From: Vibrio penaeicida
GTDB lineage: Bacteria > Pseudomonadota > Gammaproteobacteria > Enterobacterales > Vibrionaceae
DNA length: 64,000 nucleotides
Assembly: GCF_019977755.1 (NCBI RefSeq)
Contig: NZ_AP025145.1
Span: 1,674,001 to 1,738,000 of the forward strand
Reading direction: 5' to 3'
In this document: positions 52,680 to 61,861 of the stretch, one piece after another
How the letters are laid out: every line of letters starts with the position of its first letter
Position numbering within the stretch: position 1 is the stretch's first letter
Made by a program: the position numbers and the translations under genes
Notes under the pieces: model-generated
Told to the model about the DNA's origin: nothing
The model's database searches: none
Seen by the model: only the letters and a program-made list of their open reading frames with translations

Positions 52680-53102
52680 TGCCCTTTCTCATTTCTGAAG
52701 CACGCATTATTCCTTTTTCTCGTCAATATTGCTGCAAAAAGTCGATGTTGAATGCACTTGAAAAAACATATCAAAAGACGAGCAAGCAAATATCTCGGCA
52801 ACCATTTGATATAAAACAAATTTTATTAACATTGATATCAATTATGGTTTATGCCGTTCTAGAGCTTGTTAAATATCGCTTCCATCCTTTACTACATTTA
52901 ACTTACGGATGTTTTAAAAGACATCATGAGCCTTTCATTATGAAAGGATGACATAAAGCTAACCCGTCTCTAACACAAATGTTTGAAATAAGGACTAATC
53001 CTAATTCAACATCAAAACTCTGCTCATTTCTCTAATAACATAGAGCTCAATAAGCAAGGTGGAAATTTGGCATAACGACAATATGAGAATTAGAAAAGCG
53101 AT
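52680..53102. other. intergenic region between ridA-like and acyltransferase genes
   Basis: About 420 bp, AT-rich. A plus-strand frame (52628-52951) overlaps ridA and has no ribosome binding site; I do not call it. The divergent promoters should lie here. Confidence 0.4.
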
Positions 53103-55046
53103 ATGAAATTTAGAAAAGACATAAATGGGCTTAGGGCTTTAGCCGTAATCGCAGTGGTGTTATTCCACTTTAACCCGAGTTGGGTACCTGGGGGGTTTGC
53201 TGGGGTTGATGTATTTTTCGTCATCTCTGGTTTCTTAATGACCAGTATCATCTTTAAGGGGTTAGATTCTGGCGACTTTTCCATACTTCGATTTTATTTC
53301 GCCCGCGCTAACCGCATTATCCCTGCCTTAGCGGTGATATGCCTTTTCCTACTTATATTTGGGTGGTTTTACTTAACGCCAGTCGACTATAAAGACCTCA
53401 GTAAACACACAATAGGAAGTATCGGGTTCTTCTCAAATTTGGTGTATTGGAAAGAGTCGGGTTACTTCGACGCCGCCTCTCACGAGAAATGGCTACTTCA
53501 TACTTGGTCACTGTCCGTTGAGTGGCAGTTTTACATTATCTACCCTGTTATTTTAGTCGCGCTCAAAAAGACCTTATCGCTAGAAACATTAAAGAAAGCC
53601 GTATTAGCGGCTACTGTGATTGGCTTTTTAGGCAGTGTTTTGATGACCTATCGCTGGCCAGATGCGTCTTACTACATGTTGCAAACTCGTGCTTGGGAAA
53701 TGCTTCTTGGCGGCGTTGCATTCTTGTACCCACTCTCTTTGAGTTCAAAACATAAGGCAATTACCGAATATACCGGTCTGGTGCTCATACTGGCGTCGTA
53801 TTTTCTGATGTCCGAGCATTCTTTATGGCCTGGGTATTTGGCACTATTTCCTGTTCTTGGTGCGTATCTCATTATCGCCGCGCAACGAGATAGCAGTGCG
53901 ATAACACACAACGTATTCATGCAAAAAATCGGGCTTTGGTCTTACTCCATCTACTTATGGCACTGGCCGTTAGTGGTAGCAGGGGTTTATTTTGAATTAC
54001 CTTATTGGATGTGGATCGGCATTCCAGCTTCCGTGCTATTAGGATTTGTAAGCCACGCGCTGATTGAATCAAAACGTCGAGCCATTCCTGCATTTAGCAT
54101 TCGCCCATTGCTCACCTATCAGCCACTTTGGTTTGTAGCCATTGTAGGCATGTTAGGCTCCGGTATCTTTATTACCAAAGGGGCTGAGTTCCACTATGAT
54201 CCAAGCGTACTGGTTGCCAGTAACGAAGCGAACAACAAAAACCCAAGAAGAGACGAGTGTTTAGTTCGAAGCAATCGAGATGAGTTTTGCCAGTATGGTG
54301 AAGGAAAAGTGGGCGCCATTGTATTGGGTGACAGTCATGCCGCCAGCATTGTGCGAAGTGTCGAAAAGGTGTTGGATGGTGAAAGCTTAGCCGATTGGAC
54401 AATGATGGGTTGCCGAACCATCAAGGGGATCTATAACACCAGAAACCACGGTATCCCTGATCATTCCTGCGGCGATTTTATCGAAGGTAAGCTCGCTAAA
54501 TTGCCTCAATACCCTAACGTACCGGTGGTGATTCTTAATCGTTACGCCACATTGCTACAAGGTCCAAATGAACCTGAACTGGCTCATCGAAAAGATAAGG
54601 TAGAAGAGTTTTTCGAAGGTGAAGAGATCATTGATAAACGCGGTGAGGCTTATTCAACACAGGCGCTCGGCAAGATGTTCGACACAATATGCGCGATTTC
54701 TGAATCGAACCCAGTATACCTGTTGGAACCCATCCCTGAGTTAAAACGCAATGTCCCAAAAACCATGGCAAAAGAGTTACTCTGGGGAAATATCGAATTT
54801 AGGGTATCCATTTCAAGAAGCGAATACGATGAGAGAAACCAAGCCGTATTTCACATGTTAAATACACTGCAAGATCAGTGTAATGTGCAGATTTTGCAGA
54901 CATCCCAATACTTCTGTGATGACCAATCTTGCTATGGCGACATTGATGGTCGTCCAGCTTACTTCGATGATGATCATCTTAGCGAATACGGCAGCGTCGC
55001 GCTTTTATCTGAATTCCGTAAAATTGTTAACTCACGGCAGTTTTAG
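53103..55046 (+). CDS. acyltransferase 3 / SGNH-hydrolase fusion (OafA/YrhL type)
   Basis: 647 residues. Acyltransferase 3 domain ~1-345 with about ten membrane helices: FRKDINGLRALAVIAVVLFHF, VDVFFVISGFLMTSII, and RFYFARANRIIPALAVI. SGNH domain ~395-640 in the periplasm with GDSHAASIV (catalytic Ser) and DDDHLSEYGS (Asp-x-x-His). Transfers acetyl or other acyl groups to surface glycans such as O-antigen or peptidoglycan. A single gene with no glycan cluster nearby. Confidence 0.93.
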   Translation: MKFRKDINGLRALAVIAVVLFHFNPSWVPGGFAGVDVFFVISGFLMTSIIFKGLDSGDFSILRFYFARANRIIPALAVICLFLLIFGWFYLTPVDYKDLSKHTIGSIGFFSNLVYWKESGYFDAASHEKWLLHTWSLSVEWQFYIIYPVILVALKKTLSLETLKKAVLAATVIGFLGSVLMTYRWPDASYYMLQTRAWEMLLGGVAFLYPLSLSSKHKAITEYTGLVLILASYFLMSEHSLWPGYLALFPVLGAYLIIAAQRDSSAITHNVFMQKIGLWSYSIYLWHWPLVVAGVYFELPYWMWIGIPASVLLGFVSHALIESKRRAIPAFSIRPLLTYQPLWFVAIVGMLGSGIFITKGAEFHYDPSVLVASNEANNKNPRRDECLVRSNRDEFCQYGEGKVGAIVLGDSHAASIVRSVEKVLDGESLADWTMMGCRTIKGIYNTRNHGIPDHSCGDFIEGKLAKLPQYPNVPVVILNRYATLLQGPNEPELAHRKDKVEEFFEGEEIIDKRGEAYSTQALGKMFDTICAISESNPVYLLEPIPELKRNVPKTMAKELLWGNIEFRVSISRSEYDERNQAVFHMLNTLQDQCNVQILQTSQYFCDDQSCYGDIDGRPAYFDDDHLSEYGSVALLSEFRKIVNSRQF

Positions 55047-55127
55047 GTAAGTTGTTTTCAATATAAACCGCGCCTACTAGCCAGTAGTAGGCGCGAGATA
55101 CATTTGCGAGTCACTCAAAACCTCTAT

Positions 55128-56672
55128 TTATTCAAAGCCAGAGTATCGAACCCCCGAAAGCTGCGCCATTTCTTTATGCCATGTGGCCAAATCTTCTTTA
55201 TTGAACTTCGAAAACGAATCATGACCACAAGCGCGAGCCATTACCTGCATAAGCTCCGTAGAGGCTTCAAAGAAATTCTTTAACTGGTTCGATGCTTTAG
55301 CCACATTCAAACGCTGACGCAAATCGGCTTTTTGAGTGGCAATACCGGCCGGACAATTGTTGGTGTTACACATACGTGCAGCGACACACCCGATAGATTG
55401 CATTGCACTGTTTGATATCGCGACACCATCTGCGCCAAGCGCCATCGCTTTTACAAAATCCATAGGGACTCTTAGTCCACCCGTTACGATCAATGTCACC
55501 CTGCCGCTCGCACCTACCTCATCCAAGTAACGTCTTGCACGCGCTAGGGCGGGAATAGTCGGAACGCTGATATGATCTCGGAACATTTCTGGTGCTGCGC
55601 CTGTACCGCCCCCTCGCCCATCTAAAATGATGTAATCGGCGCTGGCGTCCAAAGCAAACTGAATATCTTTTTCGATGTGGTTTGCACTGAGCTTAAACCC
55701 AATAGGAATACCACCGCTCACTTCCCTTACGCGATCGGCAAACCGCTTAAAATCGGCAGCGGTGTTCAAGTCTTTAAACGTAGGGGGGGAAATTGCGGAT
55801 TCGCCTTCCGGAATCCCTCGTACTTGAGATATTTTCCCGATGTTTTTCGTCCCCGGTAAGTGACCACCGGTGCCTGTTTTAGCGCCCTGCCCACCTTTGA
55901 AGTGGAAAGCCTGTACTCGATGGAGTAACTCTTCTTTGTAGCCAAAACCTGCACTCGCCAGCTCGTAAAAATAGCGTGAGTTCGCCGCTTGCTCTTCTGG
56001 TAACATGCCTCCTTCACCGGAACAAATCCCTGTACCAGCGAGCTCTGCGCCAGTGGCGAGTGACACCTTCGCTTCTTCCGATAACGCACCAAAACTCATG
56101 TCAGACACAAACAACGGGATTTTGAGTGTCAGTGGTTTTTTCGCTTCTGGACCTATCACCAATTCTGTATTCACGGCCACGTCTTCTAACAAAGGTTTTG
56201 TTGCCATCTGAGCGACCATCACTTGAAGATCATCCCAGTGAGGCAATTGGTATCGCGGCACCCCCATTGACGTCATGGGTCCATGATGGCCAAGCTTAGA
56301 CAAGCCTTCTCGAGCCAATTGATGAATAAACTCTACGGTGGGTTCTTCTTTTGTCGCTGTGGCGGCGGGTGTCGAAGCACTACCTGCCTGCTGAATTTGT
56401 ACGCCCGGTCCTTCTTTGCCTACTTGTTCAGAGCTGAACTGTTTATGGCTACCATCACAAAAAGGGGTATTTGCCGAATGTTTACATTGGCATAGGTAAG
56501 ATTCTCCATCTGATTCTGCGGTAAATTTTTTCGGTTTGAATTCCGTTCCTGCATGGGAGCCATCACAAAACGGCTGACTTTTGGAGCGTCCACACGCGCA
56601 GAAGTAGTAGTCGTCTCCTTTTTTAAGATCGACTTTAACGGGCTTGTTATCAGCCACTACAGGTTTGCTCAT
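55128..56672 (-). CDS. glutamate-synthase-family FMN protein fused to two CDGSH iron-sulphur domains
   Basis: 514 residues from ATG 56672 (AAGGAA upstream). Two CDGSH zinc-finger-like [2Fe-2S] motifs at ~24-40 (CACGRSKSQPFCDGSH) and ~60-76 (CQCKHSANTPFCDGSH). Then a GltS FMN-binding barrel ~120-500 with FVSDMSFGALSEEAK, GEGGMLPEEQ, KGGQGAKTGTGGHLPG and the cysteines ARMCNTNNCPAGIATQ for an iron-sulphur cluster. No glutaminase domain, so it is not a full glutamate synthase. Probable flavin/FeS oxidoreductase; substrate unknown. Confidence 0.9.
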   Translation of the reverse strand: MSKPVVADNKPVKVDLKKGDDYYFCACGRSKSQPFCDGSHAGTEFKPKKFTAESDGESYLCQCKHSANTPFCDGSHKQFSSEQVGKEGPGVQIQQAGSASTPAATATKEEPTVEFIHQLAREGLSKLGHHGPMTSMGVPRYQLPHWDDLQVMVAQMATKPLLEDVAVNTELVIGPEAKKPLTLKIPLFVSDMSFGALSEEAKVSLATGAELAGTGICSGEGGMLPEEQAANSRYFYELASAGFGYKEELLHRVQAFHFKGGQGAKTGTGGHLPGTKNIGKISQVRGIPEGESAISPPTFKDLNTAADFKRFADRVREVSGGIPIGFKLSANHIEKDIQFALDASADYIILDGRGGGTGAAPEMFRDHISVPTIPALARARRYLDEVGASGRVTLIVTGGLRVPMDFVKAMALGADGVAISNSAMQSIGCVAARMCNTNNCPAGIATQKADLRQRLNVAKASNQLKNFFEASTELMQVMARACGHDSFSKFNKEDLATWHKEMAQLSGVRYSGFE

Positions 56673-56924
56673 CAGGTATTCCTTATTGTTTCCAGTGTGT
56701 TCATTGGCATCACCTCCTAGCAAAAAGTACTGTGGCTGCCTTATTTTTTTATTGGCGCAACGCCTTTTTAAGCATAGGTTGATGAGCAAGAAATAAACAT
56801 TTCAAGGTATGAGATTGACCGTTCTAAAAATTAGAATGTTTGAAGAAAATGCCGAAGTGCTCACTCCGAAAGTTGAGATTCCAAGAGTTTGCACGTCTGA
56901 CGGTTTGGAGAATGGGTTAGAGGA

Positions 56925-57000
56925 GGTAGCTAAGCTATCGTTTGGTAGCTAGGCTTTCGTTTGGTAGCTAGGCTTTCGTTTGGTAGCTAAGCTTTCGTTT
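56925..57000. repeat. four tandem 19-bp repeats
   Basis: Unit GGTAGCTAGGCTTTCGTTT, four copies with one or two changes, reaching into the stop region of the LysR gene. Confidence 0.92.
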
Positions 57001-57877
57001 AGTAACAATGCATTCGAAGTTCTTGTACAAAAGCTTTTGCTGCCAGGCCAAGCCTGTCTTCGTCATCAAGAATCAAATACATTTGATCTGTTCTTTTGTT
57101 GTTAAAGGCGAGTGGTAACGCTTTCAACTTTCCGCGTTCTATTTCAGAGGCAATGGCGTGTTCTGGCAACCAAGCAAAGCCAAAGCCTTCCGTAATCATT
57201 TGAATTGACGTTTTCACATTGTCGACTGTCCACCGCTGGTCAGACGATTGCCAACCATCGTCTTTCTTGTCTTTGGTCGCAGAATCGCGAACCACAATTT
57301 GCCTATGACCTTTTAAGTCTTCAAGCGAGAGCTCTCTATCCAGTTGATGAAGGGGGTGCGATGGATTGGCCACTGCCATAAACTCGACTCTGCACAATTC
57401 TTCATTAAACCGATCGTGCAAAGCAAAACCAGAAATTGCGAGGTCTACTTGAGCTTGCTCTATCACTTCGCTTGATCCCCAAAGGGTAGTTTCACTGAGT
57501 TCTATTCTTAACAGTGGAAAAACCTGAGATACCTTCTCGAGCGCTTGATAAATCAAAATGGGAGGGAAAGTTTGGTCGACAGCGATCTTAAGTTGTGTTT
57601 CTGCTCCCTCACTCAGCATTTCACTTAATGCTTCGACCTTGACGGCTTCATCAAGCAAATTACTGGTTCTTCTAAGTACCAATTCCCCTGCTCGGGTTAA
57701 CTGCGCTTTACGGCCGACTATTTTAAATAGTTTGAGGTTAAGAGACGTTTCCAACTTTTGAATGGCATGGTGAATACTCGAAGGGCTTTTGTGTATCGCC
57801 TCTGCCGCTTGATTGAATCCACCATATTCAGCCACCGCGCGAAACATTCGCCACTGTTCTAACGTTGTTTTTAGCAT
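56999..57877 (-). CDS. LysR-family transcriptional regulator
   Basis: 292 residues. N-terminal winged helix ~5-65 (WRMFRAVAEYGGFNQAAEAIHKSPSSIHHAIQKLETSLNLKLFKIVGRKAQLTRAG) and a substrate-binding domain ~90-290 of two lobes (TQLKIAVDQTFPP ... MITEGFGFAWLPEHAI). Target unknown: the neighbouring CDGSH-GltS gene runs in the same direction downstream and the metalloprotease gene lies upstream. RBS GGAG. The promoter is insulated from the upstream gene by a terminator. Confidence 0.9.
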   Translation of the reverse strand: MLKTTLEQWRMFRAVAEYGGFNQAAEAIHKSPSSIHHAIQKLETSLNLKLFKIVGRKAQLTRAGELVLRRTSNLLDEAVKVEALSEMLSEGAETQLKIAVDQTFPPILIYQALEKVSQVFPLLRIELSETTLWGSSEVIEQAQVDLAISGFALHDRFNEELCRVEFMAVANPSHPLHQLDRELSLEDLKGHRQIVVRDSATKDKKDDGWQSSDQRWTVDNVKTSIQMITEGFGFAWLPEHAIASEIERGKLKALPLAFNNKRTDQMYLILDDEDRLGLAAKAFVQELRMHCY

Positions 57878-57891
57878 CCATGCTCTCCAAA

Positions 57892-57929
57892 AAATAAAGA
57901 GTGCAGGTAATCCCGCACTCTTTATTTTT
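57892..57929 (-). terminator. strong Rho-independent terminator
   Basis: AAATAAAGAGTGC and GCACTCTTTATTTTT form a 13-bp stem with a 10-nt loop, located after the metzincin gene and before LysR. Confidence 0.92.
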
Positions 57930-57959
57930 AAGCGATGACTAAAGCCAATGCAAATTCTG

Positions 57960-58859
57960 CTATTGAGCGATACCTATTTCTTCAACCTGCGGCTGCGGTT
58001 TATTCATGACTTTTGCGATAAGCGGAGCAGTATAACGAATGGTTTTCACTGCGTTTGCCATGTCTTTTAATCCGCACGGTTGCTCATTACACTGGATATC
58101 TGGGTTTGAGAATGTGTAAGTGCGTTTGCTAACTCCGAATTTATGTCCATAAGCCATGGTCGTCGCAAACTGACCGTTTACACCATAGCCATAAGCACCC
58201 GAATAAGATTTTCCATTGGTATGTGGAAGCTTGCCTGAGTACTGCTCACGTGCATGATACAGCCCCATATTGTGCCCTAGCTCATGAGCCAAAGTGTCGT
58301 CTTTACACTCGTTGGTATAAACGTGGCTATAAAGCTTGCGTTTAATGTATTTTGGGGAATTATCGTGGAAGTACTTGGTGAGCAAGTGCGCTCGACCACA
58401 TTTTTTTGTTGCTCCGTAATCAGGCGAATTTTTGATGTCTAAAGTACGAAACAGCGTCACCATATCGGCCCCTAGCTCTGCCCGTTTCCCTTCGACACCT
58501 TTGAACGCTTTGTTTGTATAGCCTTTGGTATCTGGCGTAATGTTGTTCAGCGCCACCTCTTGTGAGATTTTCTGCACTTCTTCGTCATATTTTACTTCCA
58601 TAGTACCGACGAGGTTGATGCTGACATCCGTTTTACTCATTTGATGGATCATATTGGCAACGTTCACTTTGTGTTGAATCGCACTAATGGGATCATCACT
58701 GTAATGCGCTTTTAGCCCAGGAGTGTAAACACCAAGCAAGTCAATTTCGGTTACCATCGCTTCAATAACTTCTGTTGGCTGTTTTTGCTCTGTCTGAGCG
58801 TATATGACAGGTGTGAAGAATCCTGCGGTCAAGACTGCCGCAATGCCTACTATTTTCAT
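57960..58859 (-). CDS. secreted metzincin zinc protease (reprolysin/M12-like) lacking its own prodomain
   Basis: 299 residues, signal peptide 1-21 (ending VIYA). Zinc motif HELGHNMGLYH (three His and Glu) and Met-turn TTMAYGH. Catalytic domain begins almost directly after the signal (IDLLGVYTPGLKAHYSDD), where related proteases carry a ~150-residue prodomain. Cysteine pairs (KKCGRAH, YTNECKDD, CNEQPC) are consistent with an extracellular enzyme. The gene upstream in the same direction encodes a protein resembling the missing prodomain. Likely degrades extracellular proteins. Confidence 0.88.
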   Translation of the reverse strand: MKIVGIAAVLTAGFFTPVIYAQTEQKQPTEVIEAMVTEIDLLGVYTPGLKAHYSDDPISAIQHKVNVANMIHQMSKTDVSINLVGTMEVKYDEEVQKISQEVALNNITPDTKGYTNKAFKGVEGKRAELGADMVTLFRTLDIKNSPDYGATKKCGRAHLLTKYFHDNSPKYIKRKLYSHVYTNECKDDTLAHELGHNMGLYHAREQYSGKLPHTNGKSYSGAYGYGVNGQFATTMAYGHKFGVSKRTYTFSNPDIQCNEQPCGLKDMANAVKTIRYTAPLIAKVMNKPQPQVEEIGIAQ

Positions 58860-58946
58860 GTTCGTCCTTTTGTATAACGAGTATTAAGGTGTGTTTTTGA
58901 TGTATACCCAAGTGATCTAAAGTACTTGGGTATATAGTTTGAAATA

Positions 58947-59630
58947 TTATTGGGGAGAGGGTTCTTCGAAGTACTCTTGCGGTACTTCATACAACCACGC
59001 TGTATTATTTAACCCTGTAACTTTATATTCAGCATCAGGGTGACCGATAAATCCAAATACATTTTTCTTACCAAAAGTAAATACAGCTGGGTAATCATAA
59101 CCATTAGATTTAAAAATTCCTGACCAAGTTTTTGTATTATTTACTTGCTTTTTATCTTGAGTGATTGAAATTAAAACTTCTTCACCATTGGGAAGTAATA
59201 AACGTACGCTATCTCCAGATGATAAACTCGAAAACTCGCCAATATTACGAAATTCGATGGCGGATAGGCTTTCATCACCTACGCTAAGCGGTTTAACTTT
59301 ATCTATTGGTAATGTATCCGTTACTTCAAACCAAGGCTCTTCAATTTCCAAATGAATATCCTCGCCCAAATCGGAACGAAGGCTATTTGTATCTGCGACG
59401 GCTCTAGAGGAGTTGGCTGTGTTGTTATTTGATAATTGCTTAACGGCGCTACTCTCGATTTCCTTCTTTGCATAACGCCCAGTGTCGTTTTGGCGTGATG
59501 AATGAGAGCCTGTATTATTTTCGGTTCCTTGTTTTACTTTCTGGTTTTGTTGTGAGGGGTTTTTATCATCGAGAAATACCACAGCAGCAACACCCAAAAT
59601 CAAAACGAAGTACAGTATAATTTTACTCAT
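58947..59630 (-). CDS. membrane-anchored protein resembling a metzincin prodomain
   Basis: 227 residues from ATG 59630 (AAGGGTG upstream). N-terminal helix ~2-20 as anchor, a Ser/Asn/Gln-rich linker ~25-85, then a beta-rich region ~125-220: GDSVRLLLPNGEEVLISI, TWSGIF, YPAVFTFGKKNVFGFI and YKVTGLNNTAWLYEV. This order matches the N-terminal prodomain of reprolysin-like bacterial proteases as I know it (LPNG..., TW.G, G..FG...). It is 87 bp upstream of the protease gene that lacks one. Chaperone or inhibitor in trans is inferred. Confidence 0.6.
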   Translation of the reverse strand: MSKIILYFVLILGVAAVVFLDDKNPSQQNQKVKQGTENNTGSHSSRQNDTGRYAKKEIESSAVKQLSNNNTANSSRAVADTNSLRSDLGEDIHLEIEEPWFEVTDTLPIDKVKPLSVGDESLSAIEFRNIGEFSSLSSGDSVRLLLPNGEEVLISITQDKKQVNNTKTWSGIFKSNGYDYPAVFTFGKKNVFGFIGHPDAEYKVTGLNNTAWLYEVPQEYFEEPSPQ

Positions 59631-59639
59631 AACAATCAC

Positions 59640-59994
59640 CCTTATTTAGATGAGTGCATTATTAATTTAGTCTGTAAATTTATAAAAACAAAAATGTTAT
59701 TAGTGAATACACTATGGCTGAAAATCACATTTTTAAAAAACTTATTTGTTTATCGTACAGCGAACACAGTTTCACTCTTAAATATAAGACAAAAGCTAAC
59801 GAGTTTCAGATGTTCAAAAAATAAAAAGGATCGTGATTTTTAGTTAACTATCCTTTTGCAAATTACTATTTTCGTTGTAGTAATTTTACTTTATGCCTCG
59901 ATTATTGATCCCATTACACACGCTTACAGAACTCCATTGCTGAATTTGTATAATTCTTCGCTATAAATGGACTTTCACAAAGTGTAATACCTCA
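59640..59994. other. AT-rich divergent intergenic region
   Basis: About 355 bp between the prodomain-like gene and the plus-strand metalloprotease gene. No gene, palindrome or repeat that I can support. Confidence 0.4.
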
Positions 59995-60783
59995 ATGGTC
60001 ATATTGCTTCGATTGCTACGCGGTTTCCTCCAACACTTAACAACACAGACCAAGAAGTGGCCTCAGCTCGTGCTGTTCATTCTATGTGCGTCAACCAGCC
60101 ATTTAACACTGGCGGAATCAATAGAAGTGAAGAACGAGGGCATCACGCTGGCATTAGAATTTTCTGAACAAGCCAAGCACTACGATAAAGATCGCTACGT
60201 TCAGGCAGCCGAAGAATGGTTGAAATACGTTAAGTCTGTTGGGGACTCACCTCACCATACGCTTACCCTTCATATAAAGATAACCGATAGTATTCAACCT
60301 GACGGTGAAGCCATTATCGACGAATACGTCGATATAAATGGCGCAGCGTTTCCCGTAACAGCAACAATGTGGATTCATTCACGAACCCATGACGACTCAT
60401 TTGATCCAACTGACTATCAAACCACTTTGCGACATGAGCTTGCGCACGTATTTGGTATTGGCATTCTCACCGTACCCTACACTGAAGCGCATACGTTAAT
60501 GCAAGGACCTGCTTATTGCTTAAAAGAAAGCCAAGCCGTACGTTGGTATAACCACCTATACGACAACAATTACCCCTGCTTACCTTTGTCTTTATCGGGC
60601 GATCATTTTTATGATCACTATCTAATCGAAGACCCTATCCGCTATGACCTTCAAGGTCATGCTATTCCCCCTCTTACACCTGAGGTGGCGGCCAATGGTG
60701 AAAAAATCGGCATTATTACCATCGCTTTACTCGAGGATTTAGGCTACGGAGTGGAATACCCTGAAGTCTCTTTTTTGGAATAG
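59995..60783 (+). CDS. secreted metalloprotease-like protein, HExxH type
   Basis: 262 residues. N-terminal signal region ~1-40 (hydrophobic LVLFILCASTSHLTLA). Zinc motif RHELAHVFGIG at ~147-157 (HExxHxxGxG, leishmanolysin/thermolysin-like 'gluzincin or metzincin' variant with the third ligand uncertain). Two cysteines (AYCLKES, NYPCLPL) may form a disulphide. The part after the zinc helix (HAIPPLTPEVAANGEKIGIITIALLEDLGYGV) resembles the C-terminal part of small leishmanolysin-like bacterial proteins (LxxLGY). Substrate unknown. Located next to the other protease operon. Confidence 0.7.
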   Translation: MVILLRLLRGFLQHLTTQTKKWPQLVLFILCASTSHLTLAESIEVKNEGITLALEFSEQAKHYDKDRYVQAAEEWLKYVKSVGDSPHHTLTLHIKITDSIQPDGEAIIDEYVDINGAAFPVTATMWIHSRTHDDSFDPTDYQTTLRHELAHVFGIGILTVPYTEAHTLMQGPAYCLKESQAVRWYNHLYDNNYPCLPLSLSGDHFYDHYLIEDPIRYDLQGHAIPPLTPEVAANGEKIGIITIALLEDLGYGVEYPEVSFLE

Positions 60784-60865
60784 CCCCATAGGTTTAGTGT
60801 TTTTCCACCGCTTAAATAGGCGTACACTCGTTTCACACCAGCCTATAACAAGAAGGATTTAAGCA

Positions 60866-61339
60866 ATGATTGAACAAGGACAAACACTCCCAGAAGGTTC
60901 ACTGAGCGAACTAACAGCAGATGGCATGGCAACCCATGAGGTTACTGAGCTGTTTGCCGGGAAGAAAGCCGTGCTGTTTGCCGTACCTGGAGCTTTTACG
61001 CCGACGTGTTCAGAAGCACACTTACCTGGCTATGTTGTACTTGCTGATCAGTTCAAAGAAAAAGGAGTAGACTTCATTGCCTGTGTATCGGTTAACGATG
61101 CATTTGTGATGCAAGCTTGGGGAGAGGCGCAAAACGCTAACGAAATCCTAATGCTGGCAGATGGCGATGCAAGCTTTACTAAAGCACTTGGATTGGTAAA
61201 AGAGACGGGATCTTTTGGTGGCATTCGTTCTGAACGCTATGCGATGATCGTTGAAAACGGCGTAGTGACCACACTGAACGTAGAACCGCCTAAAACGTTT
61301 GAAGGCAGTAAAGCAGAAGCGATTCTGGCGCTGCTTTAA
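60866..61339 (+). CDS. peroxiredoxin, Prx5/AhpC-TSA type
   Basis: 157 residues. Catalytic loop PGAFTPTCSEAHLPGY with the peroxidatic Cys at ~48 and an Arg partner in the IRSERYAM segment. Typical of the Prx5 group; reduces hydrogen and organic peroxides with glutathione or thioredoxin. A second Cys (FIACVSVND) exists, but not at a standard resolving position, so 1-Cys or atypical mechanism. RBS AAGAAGGA. Followed by a terminator. Confidence 0.95.
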   Translation: MIEQGQTLPEGSLSELTADGMATHEVTELFAGKKAVLFAVPGAFTPTCSEAHLPGYVVLADQFKEKGVDFIACVSVNDAFVMQAWGEAQNANEILMLADGDASFTKALGLVKETGSFGGIRSERYAMIVENGVVTTLNVEPPKTFEGSKAEAILALL

Positions 61340-61360
61340 TCGTTGTGATTAGAACCGCTC

Positions 61361-61386
61361 AAGGCAGTTTTGGTCTGCCTTTTTAT
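61361..61386 (+). terminator. Rho-independent terminator
   Basis: AAGGCAG-TTTTGGT-CTGCCTT followed by TTTATT, 20 bp after the peroxiredoxin stop. Confidence 0.9.
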
Positions 61387-61391
61387 TGAGT

Positions 61392-61838
61392 TCATTCCAC
61401 CCACTTTTTCATATCAAAAAACAAATCATCTTCAGAAATCACGTCAAAACCCAGCTTTCGATACAACTCTAACGCAGGCACATTATTTTTAAAGCAGCTA
61501 AGAGTAACGGGCAGCGCTTTGCCTTTCGCTTCTTGCTCAACTCTATTCATCGCTTTTTGCGCAAGCCCACGACCTTGTGACTGATTGAATACAACAAGTA
61601 AATGAACATGCACACTCTTGGACGTGGATTTGTGTATAACTAAGCCCACTTTGTTCCCCTCAAACTCTAACCAAAAAAACCATTCTGGCTTTAGCCTATT
61701 GGTGAAACCGTTATATTGATAGGCTTCGTCCCAGCCCAATGCCTCATCAATGGTAGGCTTCATGTATTCTTTAAAAATTGGGTAAGCGTTGGAATATTCG
61801 CTCTCAGAGAGAGGCGTTAAATTTAAATTGCTATTCAA
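61392..61838 (-). CDS. GNAT-family N-acetyltransferase
   Basis: 148 residues. Acetyl-CoA binding motif [27 protein letters not shown] (V-x-x-x-x-Q-G-x-G-x-A) and C-terminal [28 protein letters not shown]. Substrate not predictable. Lies 23 bp downstream of the ROK regulator gene in the same direction, so probably co-transcribed. Confidence 0.9.
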   Translation of the reverse strand: MNSNLNLTPLSESEYSNAYPIFKEYMKPTIDEALGWDEAYQYNGFTNRLKPEWFFWLEFEGNKVGLVIHKSTSKSVHVHLLVVFNQSQGRGLAQKAMNRVEQEAKGKALPVTLSCFKNNVPALELYRKLGFDVISEDDLFFDMKKWVE

Positions 61839-61861
61839 TGTTGTCTTAATATCCGTTCTGG

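Noticed and set aside
52628..52951. 107-codon plus-strand frame overlapping the RidA gene
   Set aside because: Overlaps a convincing gene antisense and lacks a start signal; the C-terminal part is AT-rich low complexity.
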